This document shows, piece by piece, positions 10,132 through 17,514 of a DNA stretch of 36,176 nucleotides; positions within the stretch are counted from its first letter, which is position 1; every line of letters begins with the position of its first letter. Source of the DNA: Chara braunii (taxonomy: Eukaryota; Streptophyta; Charophyceae; Charales; Characeae); the NCBI GenBank assembly GCA_003427395.1, contig BFEA01000153.1, forward strand, positions 1,723,330-1,759,505. The letters are read 5' to 3'. The notes beneath the pieces were generated by a model. It saw only the letters and a program-made list of their open reading frames with translations. It was not told the origin of the DNA and did not search any database. Position numbers and translations under genes: made by a program.

Positions 10132-10224
10132 CCCTTTTCCCCGATTTTCCGATCTCGTCCTTGCGCAGGGACCATGCCAATCTTCTTTATATCGTTCCAA
10201 TTTTAACCGAAGTCGCGAAGGATT
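10132..10224 (-). pseudogene. U6 snRNA-like sequence, probably a pseudogene
   Basis: On the minus strand, TCCTTCGCGACTTCGG leads into AAAATTGGAACGATATAAAG, AAGATTGGCATGG and CCCTGCGCAAGGA. This follows U6 snRNA from the 5' stem-loop through the U4/U6 pairing region, with a weaker match after it (AAATCG...). Strongest match is 10158-10222. The ACAGAGA box reads ATAAAGA and the AGC triad reads GGC, so bases essential for splicing are changed, and there is no terminal T run at the expected end. U6 pairs with U2/U4 and the 5' splice site in the spliceosome. This copy looks like a dead gene or a U6-derived dispersed repeat. No clear Pol III upstream element was seen. Confidence 0.8.
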
Positions 10225-11058
10225 CGCGCTGCGCAGCGCTCTTCAGCGCGACTATTTTGTCTCACCACCCTCTCCTCTTAGCCCGATCCCCATCCGGGTT
10301 CATCCCCGGACCTCCCCTTGCTTTTCCCCTCATTGACTTCGCGGATCTCCCCCATCTCACTCAGATCTTCCCCCGCGGCATTTTGGGGATCGCACGGCCA
10401 AAGGCCGCCCCACCCCTGTGCATGCACCTACCTTGCACCCCGTCCACGTTCTCTCTCGGATCTCCCCTCGGCGACCACGCAGATTCCCTCTGCCTCGCTT
10501 GAATTCTTTCCAAGGGGGATCCGTTTCAATAGCGCCCCCATCCACTTAGCTCCCTCCCACATAAACCCGGCCTCTCCTCTTGGGTCTATTCATGTGAGCC
10601 TTGCACGTGGGAGCCTTGCACATGGGCTAGGCAGATCTTCTTTATGTTCCTCCCATATCTCCCTAGTGGCCTCGTCAGCAAGTTGGCCAGCCCAGGCGAA
10701 GCTCGACCTTTCAATTTCGGCCCCTCGGCCCCCATCATCCGAGTCAGGCGGGGTCTACGCTCCCACAGTATATAGGTATACCCAACGAATCGGACCGCCA
10801 GCCCCAAGGCGCGGTCAACCGCCCCTCAACGGCTCCATCCTACGCACGAAAAACTGGGATGGGCTCTGAAACAAAGAAAGGGGATCACTTGGATGGGAAA
10901 ACGAGCCACACGCCCTGCCAATCCTCCTACAACCTTGCAGCGCGGACCTGCGGCCGGGCTCCCTCGCCAAAACAAAAAAAAACAAAAAAAGAGAAAGAGG
11001 GATAGTCCCGCGGGACCCTCAACCCCTTTTTCTCTCACCGCTCCATTGCTCTTGTGCC

Positions 11059-11132
11059 GTCTTCCGCCAGACTTGAACCTCGTACCTCCGCCATGCAAAT
11101 CGAGTGCCGTAACCTATGGGGCTAAGCCCAAG
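11059..11132 (-). pseudogene. tRNA-Ala(TGC)-like sequence, degenerate
   Basis: The minus strand gives a 74-nt tRNA-like layout: TAGCCCC...AGGTTAC...GGC as D-arm, CTCGATTTGCATGG matching the tRNA-Ala anticodon arm with TGC in the loop, and ACGAGGTTCAAGTCT as T-arm with a good B box. The anticodon and T stems no longer pair well and the acceptor ends do not match, so it is unlikely to be a working tRNA. The A and B boxes, followed downstream by about 80 bases and a T-rich run (about 10972-10990), also fit the head of a tRNA-derived SINE. Confidence 0.5.
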
Positions 11133-11594
11133 CCTGTGACTAGCAGGCGCGGTTTCCCATATAAAGTGGCACCGCGCGGCGCTCAAGGCCAGGATACCGC
11201 CGCGACCACTCTTTCAGCCCACATTTGCACACACGGCCCCCGGGCGTCCACATCGGCCTACCATCCTGCGGCATTGCTATCCCGCTCGCTAGCCTGCGCG
11301 CCACCACCGGTCGCACGTGCCAGTCAAAGCGAGCTTTCGCCCCCTAATCAAACCAGTCACCCGGTCCGAGTCGGTCGGCTACCCCAGCCGCCCACTCAAT
11401 CAAAAACATCACACGCGCGCCTTAAAAGTTGCGCGCCCACGTACTCCCTATCAGAACATAGCAGACCTTTGCCCGCGTGAGGGCAACCCTCGCATTTTCC
11501 TGCACGGGCACTCAAAATCCAGGTTAACCGAGCCTTTCTGTCACTTGCAAAAACCAGGGCGGATACCCTTGTAAGAGTATTCGCGCCGACACCG

Positions 11595-11597
<3 letters not shown>

Positions 11598-11667
<70 letters not shown>
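11598..11667. repeat. (CT)n microsatellite
   Basis: CT run interrupted once by TTT. No common hairpin arm abuts it. Confidence 0.97.
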
Positions 11668-11668
<1 letters not shown>

Positions 11669-11765
11669 GCATGCAATGACTGTGACCTTGTGTAATGAAT
11701 CTTTTGATTCACCGATTCCTGTAATGAACCTTCTGATTCACACTATTGTGTTCACCACCTCTCTC

Positions 11766-11766
<1 letters not shown>

Positions 11767-11796
<30 letters not shown>
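11767..11796. repeat. 30-nt poly(C) tract
   Basis: About 30 consecutive C on plus (poly-G on minus) following CTCTCT. Likely quadruplex/i-motif forming; its length is unreliable in assemblies. It lies just 3' of the minus-strand unknown gene at 11.8 kb. Confidence 0.95.
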
Positions 11797-11798
11797 AT

Positions 11799-12780
11799 TC
11801 AAGGTCTGGCGCACAGACTTTCTGTATCCCTCTCCCCGTCTCTGCTTCTCTCATGCAGCAGTGCAATGAACTCCAGGTCGAAATTGTCATCCGTGATTGT
11901 TGTGTTTTGTGGCCCACTCATGTGGACAGAGGGCACGCCAGTTCGAAATAGCGCAGCAGCCTTCTCAGCAACAGATAAGGCACGGTCCACCTTGAAGATC
12001 GAAAAACTCATGACTGTATCGCGACTGCGGACAGATGATGCGATGTCCTGCTTTATAGAGACCATTTTTCCTATCTGCTCCTCTGCTCTGCTGGTCTTTG
12101 TTGTCTGCTCAATTTCACATTGCAAAAAACAGTTGTTGCAGGGTGACGCCAAGGTTTACGCCGTCCCTCCTCATCTGGAAAACCTTGGTGAGTGCCGTCT
12201 TGAAGGCTGGGGCGCCCCAAGGATCGTTGCCGCTGCGTCTCCACGTTTTGTTCCCCTTCATCTTTGCTCGCGTCTTGTTGTGAGTAGGGAGCTGGTGATC
12301 TGTTTGCTGCGATCGTACAAGCGGGATTTCTTTTTCATCCCAGAACCAGTGTTTCAGTTGCCATATTATCTCTCCACGCACGATTGTCATCATTCTGTTG
12401 CACTCTCCTATGAGTGCTCGAATCCCGCAGTCCGCTATGTGTGATCGCAGTCCTTCCTCCGCGTTCTCCCCTATCAGTTTGGCCGTTGTTTGCACCGCCG
12501 TGAAAAATCCATCCTCTGTTGGATACAGAGTTGAGTCCTTTGCTGCTGAAAATGCAAAGGCTTTTGCGACCGACCGGAACAGTCTGTCCTTCATTTTCTT
12601 TGAGAATAGGCTGCTTTCTTGCTTGGCTTGTTGTTGTCCTCCCCTGCTCGCGCACACTTTTCTTTGCGAGTTCGTGCCATCTGTTGAAAGACACACATTA
12701 CAATGCACAGAATAATATTTAGAACTAGGTATTTCGCACCTGCGAAATTCGACAGCCCGTTTCAACTGTTCGTTCTTCAC
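11799..12780 (-). CDS. Unknown protein, two overlapping frame segments
   Basis: The reading at 12780-12115 continues in another frame at 12152-11799, so there is an intron or frameshift near 12.13 kb. The first part contains a helix-rich stretch (SSLFSKKMKDRLFRSVAKAF, LIGENAEEGLRSHIADC, IRALIGECNRMMTIVRGEI). The second is also helical (VDRALSVAEKAAALFRTG, FDLEFIALLHERS). A TTTCAACAG acceptor followed by ATG at about 12691 could begin an exon. The gene is downstream and on the same strand as a Ulp1 protease and an acidic/basic protein, so it may belong to the same transposon or multi-exon gene. I recognise no family. The start is uncertain: no ATG opens the long frame. Confidence 0.5.
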
Positions 12781-13726
12781 AGCGACATCCTCGCATTAAG
12801 AAAATGCCATCACTTTGTGCCGTTACCACGTAATCGTTGTGCAAGAGGAGCAACTGCAGCACATTTTGTTTACCTTTTTGAACTGCGTTGTCGTGCCTCA
12901 CTATTTGTCTGTCAATCGAGGGCGCGTCGGCTGCGCCTCCCTCGCCACCACTTTCGGGTTCCCTCGTGCGTCGCGTTCTTCCCGGACACGGGGAACTCTC
13001 TCTTCCATCCACGCTTCTATCGTCTTCGCCTACATCATCACCATCCTCGTCCTGCGCTGTGTCGTCGCTGCTCTTGCCTTCCTCGTCATCAACGTCGTGA
13101 GTGTCGCGAGAATGTCCGTCGGAAGTTTCACTGTCACCTCCCTCGTCACTTGTTGCCTCGTTCTCCTCCCCGTCAGACTTTTCTGATATGGATCGGTCAT
13201 GTTCCTCTTCTGCTTCCTCTTGGGCCGCGCTCTGCATATTATCCGAGCCGCTCTGATCGATAATCTCCACCATTCTATCCTTTTTGTACGTGATTCTCTT
13301 CTTTGTCCTGCAGTGCACCTTTGACATTTCGTCTTCCCTCGACCTCTTCTCGGGGGCCTTGGGTAAACGGTTCTCGACGTCGCTCGCACGGTTCCGTGGG
13401 GCAGGAGTCGCAGGGGGTGACTCATTGCGTTCTTTTAACTTTGAAATCTCCCTTTCACTTGATGAGAGAGAAACTTTTGATCCGTTTCTGCGGCTGCTGG
13501 TTCGTTTCGTTTTTGCATTCAGGGATCCGCTTCGATGATGCTCTCCCGTTTTTTTTTTCTTATCAGCCTTGCATTTCTTCCTCCCCTTGTCCTTTTTCCC
13601 ACGGCCTTCAAAGACCTGCACAGACTCTCGTATTTTGGCCTTGGAGCCATGACACTTTTTTCCCCCACATACATCAAAGTGGAATACGAACAACAACTGC
13701 ATCAGCAATGGCGTGCGTCGATCCAT
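12725..13726 (-). CDS. Charged, low-complexity protein (basic then acidic), probably nuclear
   Basis: From the ATG at 13726 the frame gives 333 residues. After a short hydrophobic start (TPLLMQLLFVFHF) comes a Lys/Arg-rich block at about residues 40-90 (KKDKGRKKCKADKKKK, AKTKRTSSRRNGSK), good nuclear-localisation material. Next is a mixed segment and then a long Asp/Glu/Ser block at about 190-275 (EEAEEEHDRSISEKSDGEEN, DVDDEEGKSSDDTAQDEDGD). No catalytic motif is visible. The frame stops at 12725, overlapping the next unknown gene in a different frame; a splice or frameshift could join them. Upstream lie (GA)n and a hairpin, then the Ulp1 pseudogene. The opposite strand is also open but is composition-driven. 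Being a real exon is likely; function is unknown. Confidence 0.55.
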   Translation of the reverse strand: MDRRTPLLMQLLFVFHFDVCGGKKCHGSKAKIRESVQVFEGRGKKDKGRKKCKADKKKKTGEHHRSGSLNAKTKRTSSRRNGSKVSLSSSEREISKLKERNESPPATPAPRNRASDVENRLPKAPEKRSREDEMSKVHCRTKKRITYKKDRMVEIIDQSGSDNMQSAAQEEAEEEHDRSISEKSDGEENEATSDEGGDSETSDGHSRDTHDVDDEEGKSSDDTAQDEDGDDVGEDDRSVDGRESSPCPGRTRRTREPESGGEGGAADAPSIDRQIVRHDNAVQKGKQNVLQLLLLHNDYVVTAQSDGIFLMRGCRCEERTVETGCRISQVRNT

Positions 13727-13748
13727 ACACCCCTGAAGTGTAAAGGAC

Positions 13749-13753
<5 letters not shown>

Positions 13754-13795
<42 letters not shown>
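13754..13795. repeat. (GA)n microsatellite
   Basis: Uninterrupted GA run; a common-arm hairpin lies 180 bases to its right. Confidence 0.97.
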
Positions 13796-13797
<2 letters not shown>

Positions 13798-13974
13798 AAA
13801 CCAAGATCTTATTGTTGATATTGCGACGTCATTTAAGTTACCAACCTCGTTGTGCGTCACAATGACTGTATTTGTATTGTCAGGCGGCACGGGTTCGCAT
13901 AGTCACAATAAAAAAAAAAGAAAAAAAACAAGCAAAGAAAAACTTGAAAGATGTCCCCGGCCATCACCGCGAGA

Positions 13975-14050
13975 AGGTTGGCTACTGAGGGCCAATCAAC
14001 TGGTCAAGCCACCGGTACTTACGTAACAAATGCCCGTAGTAGTGAACTTT
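13975..14050. repeat. Common-arm hairpin
   Basis: Left arm GGTTGGCTACTGAGGGCCA (13976-13994), right arm TGCCCGTAGTAGTGAACTT (14031-14049). Imperfect pairing; one arm is GGCTAC-type and the other CACTAC-type. The spacer is 36 bases. Confidence 0.8.
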
Positions 14051-14073
14051 CCTCGCATCGTCCTTTGACAAGC

Positions 14074-14910
14074 TCAACGGCAATTCGAGGCTTGCGAAGT
14101 GTTGCTCTGTCTTCGGTTTATGACGCATCTCAATGCAGTCGCTATATGTGAGGCCGTGACCGTGCCGTTACCTTTTGTAATTGCAGCACAACGAGCGAGC
14201 CGGTCCACCATAGACTGGCGAAATTGGTGATCAGTTCTTTCGTTCACCGTTGTTCTTTTAACAACTTCCAGTACGTCCTTGACTCTCACATCCTTCGGTG
14301 CAGTTCTTGCAAGAAATTATATTACGGTGTCAGCGATGCAACACACATAGACACCACAGTCCGTGTAATTGTTTTGTTGCGGGCATTCTGCATGCAAAAG
14401 TTTACTTTCTAGTAGATCTCTACATGTCACCCATGACGTATGAACCTTTTCCGGTGTCAACACCTCCGAGTTGGATTCCTCGTGGAGGTACTCGTGCCAC
14501 ATAAATGTTCGCAAGGCCTTCCATTCCTCTCGCTTCTTCCCTTTCAAGGAGTCAACAACGATGGCGATAGGAGGCTCGTAGATATGACTGTCGTGAGTGA
14601 CTGCCAAGAAGGATCTGACATTGAGCAACAGAAGAAGAATCCAATGTTTGTTCTGGATCACAAGTATTACACTGGTTGTCGCGCGTCGCAGTTCATTGCT
14701 TAGTTGATGCAACTTCCGTGGTCTATTCTTGATTGCATCCTTCGATCCGTTTTTCGTCAAATGCACTTTCTAATTGCCAATGACCTCGGGGTGCCAGAAA
14801 GTTGTGCAGACATGGACTGTTGCACTGCCCCGTGGCAGCGACTGTTGTTCATACAGAGACTGCAAACAAATGTCGATAATATTGTCGTTCAGCCATTCGT
14901 TGTCGGTCAA
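14074..14910 (-). pseudogene. Ulp1/SENP-type (C48) cysteine protease domain, two in-frame stops
   Basis: One minus-strand frame carries the whole domain. It opens with LTDNEWLNDNIIDICLQSLY (from about 14910), the classical start of Ulp1 domains. Then come NKHWILLLLLN (catalytic His followed by Trp), IAIVVDSLKG (catalytic Asp) and PQQNNYTDCGVYVCCIAD (oxyanion Gln and nucleophile Cys), then FLARTAPKDVRVKDVLEVVK. Ulp1/SENP enzymes cleave SUMO-like modifiers, and many transposons carry captured copies. In-frame stops interrupt it: TAG at 14770-14772 (before KVHLTKNG) and TAA at 14317-14319 (just after CIADTVI). Upstream, at about 14.92 kb, the frame from the preceding segment (AEDELFPFT) must shift to enter LTDNEW. 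All catalytic residues are intact, so inactivation looks recent, or the stops are errors. Confidence 0.85.
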
Positions 14911-15020
14911 TCGTAAAAGGGAATAATTCGTCCTCAGCATTAATGTCAGTCTGCTCTTCTCTCGTTCTTGTCATGTCCCCGACTTTCGCTTTTCCCTTTT
15001 ATTATCAACTGGGGATACTT

Positions 15021-15367
15021 TGCTTCACCCTCTGTCATTATATCGTACATTTCCGCGTACCAAGGGTCCGTCAACATTTTATGCCACCTCTTTGATGACC
15101 TCTCACTGGTCAATGACAACAATGGTTCGCTTGCCACCTCTCTGCGGTGCTCTTCGTCTTTATTTTCCATCCGTGGACCGGTGACCGGTTCTGTACCCAC
15201 ATATGACCACTTCGCGTCGCCACCACACGTGTTACTTTTCTGCGACTCTGTCATCCTCGCTCGGCTTCTCTTACCTACACCCTTTAATTCAGTGTTCTGT
15301 GTCGCTCCTTCCCGAACGCTGCGCGACGTCGTAAGTTTCTGTTCCTGTTCACACGTGTCGGTCAAAA
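15021..15367 (-). repeat. Duplicated coding segment, copy A
   Basis: Direct repeat partner of 15910-16255, about 90 percent similar by eye. The minus strand reads TDTCEQEQKLTTSRSVREGA, GKRSRARMTESQKSNTCGG, VGTEPVTGPRMENKDEE and KRWHKMLTDPWYAEMYDIM. It is hydrophilic with no recognised domain, and the frame leads on toward the Ulp1 domain, so it is probably a linker exon. Confidence 0.85.
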
Positions 15368-15430
15368 GGGAATGGCATTGGCGATTTGTTAAGTTTTTTA
15401 ACAACTTGAAATCGTTTTTTAAGGATACTT

Positions 15431-15518
<88 letters not shown>

Positions 15519-15538
15519 AAAAAAAAAAAGAGAGAGAG
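15431..15538. repeat. (GA)n microsatellite with A-run
   Basis: GA run of about 85 bases, then poly-A (about 15514-15529), then AGAGAGAG, running straight into the hairpin at 15539. Confidence 0.96.
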
Positions 15539-15607
15539 GTTGGCTACTGCGTGCCAAAACTGAAACGATGTCACTGTTGACCAAGTAAATGTCACGCAGT
15601 AGTGAAC
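15539..15607. repeat. Common-arm hairpin abutting (GA)n
   Basis: Left arm GTTGGCTACTGCGTGCCA (15539-15556); right arm TGTCACGCAGTAGTGAAC (15590-15607). 14 of 18 arm positions pair; one GGCTAC-type and one CACTAC-type arm. The spacer is 33 bases. Confidence 0.93.
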
Positions 15608-15909
15608 TTTTGGGGACACTTTCGTCTCGCATGTGTTTTTCACCGCTTCATAAGCTTGGTCAAATTTGACATGATATTTCTAAACAAATAACGGAAAGAA
15701 AGAGACGAATGTCCTCTCTTGTTCCCCTATACCTCGGAAGAAACAACATGACTGTCCAGTGGCGACGACAGATACAAAGATATACAAAATTCGTCAAACT
15801 TCTGATGAAGGGGGTTATGACGTCTCTCTCTCTCTCATAGCAAACATAGAAACTTTGCATTTGTTTCTTCTACAATATGTACTTGTTTAAATAAAAACAG
15901 TCCTCACGT

Positions 15910-16255
15910 TGCTTCACCCTCTGTCATTATATCGTACATTACGCGTACCAAGGGTCCGTGAACATTTTCTGCCACCTCTTTGCTGACCTCTCACTGGTCA
16001 ATGGTAACAACGATTCGTTTGCCACGTCTATGTCGTGCTCTTCATCTTTATTTTCCATCCTTGGACCGGTGACCGGTTCTGTACCCACATATGTCCACTT
16101 TGCGCCGCCACCACACGTGTTACTTTTCTGTGACTCTGTCATCCTTGCTCGGCTTCTCTTACCTGCACCCTGTAATTCAGTGTTCTGTGTCGCTCCTTCC
16201 CAAACGCTGCGTGACGTCGTAAGTTTCTGTTCCTGTTCACACGTGTCGGTCAAAA
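15910..16255 (-). repeat. Duplicated coding segment, copy B
   Basis: Second copy of the linker segment, same orientation, 889 bases from copy A. Here the minus-strand frame is fused upstream to the transposase-like ORF through TRASLVLTDTCEQEQK. The (GA)n and hairpin at 15.43-15.61 kb lie between the two copies. Confidence 0.85.
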
Positions 16256-16980
16256 CGAGCGAAGCACGAGTGTGTGTTGTACACCGAAACACTCGTATGT
16301 ACATTTCCATTAGTTTCACAAAACAAACGGTAATGCCCTTGCCTGTCGAGCGCAGGATAATATTAGAAATAAGGAACACACACACTGTCATCACAAACCG
16401 GTTTTGCTTCGCCTCAAACCGTCCCTCCCTCGAAAAAAAATCGCTGCCAGTGGCCACCGGCAGCACAAGTTGGGGGTATGTTCGCGTGCATCTCTCACTA
16501 ACGCTTTGCAACCTTGCATCTAGTTCCTTCAGGATCTCTGTTTGCGGTAAGTGCGGCAACTTCTCAAAGGCTGCGATCCTGAATGCGTCAATCATGTGCA
16601 GGAATATGCTGTGCTCGATTGTGTGCATACGGTCTGGTTGCAATGCCAGGTGGTAGTCTAGCTGAGGATCGTCACCATTGGGACCCCTGTAGAACCTCCA
16701 AAGACCGTTCTGTTGAACATGCCTATGCATGTTCAACTCCGACAATATAGTTGAGGAGGAAAGGGTGGATAGTTATGTCCCCGAATCACGTTGTTGGTAT
16801 CATTATTCCGTCATGAGATGCCTCCTTCGCATACTGCAACACCACAGAAAGGGCCTTGTGCAAATTGATGGTCTTTCGCTTGCTGAATGCGGTGGACTGC
16901 AGACCCCATGCTTTATGATGAAGCACAAGAAGATAGGCCAACAGTGTGGCTTCGGATCCGTGGTCGGGTAGTGATATCAT
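15939..16980 (-). pseudogene. Transposase-like fragment (CACTA/Plavaka-style motif)
   Basis: Two minus-strand segments, 16980-16786 and 16745-15939, in different frames. The second reads GDDPQLDYHLALQPDRMHTI then EHSIFLHMIDAFRIAAFEKL, and later LVLPVATGSDFFSREGRFEA then FVMTVCVFLISNIIL. The DRMHTIEHSIFLH motif recalls the D-x-MH-x-E signature of CACTA and Plavaka transposases, where the Asp is catalytic; this family assignment is inference from one motif. The frame runs into the duplicated linker and, beyond it, the Ulp1 domain, suggesting one composite transposon gene with a fused or adjacent protease. Frame breaks near 16.75 kb and the missing N-terminal half indicate decay or unrecognised introns. 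Confidence 0.55.
16712..16737. repeat. 11-bp perfect inverted repeat, 4-nt loop
   Basis: GTTGAACATGC, CTAT, GCATGTTCAAC. It lies inside the transposase-like fragment at the point where the reading frame breaks. Confidence 0.85.
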
Positions 16981-17129
16981 CAGAGGGTACGCAGTCTATT
17001 TTTGACGATCGTCTGTATGCGTCTTGTCGGAAAACAATGAAAGAGGGATAACATAACGTGGATTACCATTCTCGTCCACACCTTTGTCTGCTCAAATGAT
17101 CGACTGGATGTGATAACTTAGCGTCCCGC

Positions 17130-17502
17130 TGTCGGGTAAACTTAGGGACAACCCCCCCCCAGCGGCGGGACTTCGCGGCCCGACGCTCTACGAACCCCGC
17201 TCGCGCCGACTCTAGGCACTACCAACTGGAATTTCGGCCCGCGCCATCAGCCCGTCACCCAGTTGTCACAAGGGAAAAGTTTGAACTTCCCCGCCCGGGA
17301 CGGGGCCTGCCGTACCTGGCCCAAAAGGAAAGTCTCGATTGCACCTTCCAGCGATCTTAGGTGCCTGGGAGGTTCTCCGGACACCAGTGACGGCGGAAGT
17401 GCGAAGTCTCCCTACCTGCGGACGCCAGCAACGAAACGGGAGTTTTAGAGGTTCTTGCCAAGCGATCTCGCGCAACTGCGAAGTTCGAAAAAATCTTTAA
17501 CA
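17130..17502 (-). repeat. 3' LTR
   Basis: Near-identical to 21157-21528. Differences are scattered substitutions and the length of the C-run after GGGACA. The gag-like frame enters this LTR without a stop (SLLKIFSNFAVARDRLARTS), so nothing resembling a 3' non-coding region remains. Confidence 0.82.
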
Positions 17503-17514
17503 GGGAACCTCTGG

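Larger units (their letters stand above)
9541..11597. other. GC-rich region without a recognised protein gene
   Basis: Long open frames occur on both strands and overlap freely, as expected from GC-rich, C-rich sequence; none shows a domain I recognise. The only identifiable contents are the U6-like and tRNA-Ala-like sequences, both minus strand. Confidence 0.55.

Noticed and set aside
9690-11480. Many long ORFs on both strands in the GC-rich block
   Set aside because: They overlap in several frames, are Pro/Arg/Ser-rich and lack domains. GC-rich composition explains them.
12600-12691. Possible second histone start (MARTRKEK after a splice-acceptor-like AG)
   Set aside because: Resemblance to the H3 tail is limited to MART; the following sequence is not a histone fold, and the frame stops after about 29 residues.
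13754-13795. Treating every microsatellite as part of the hairpin system
   Set aside because: Tracts at 1, 11598, 23205 and 36134 have no adjacent common-arm hairpin, and at 13754 the hairpin is 180 bases away, so the association is frequent but not universal.
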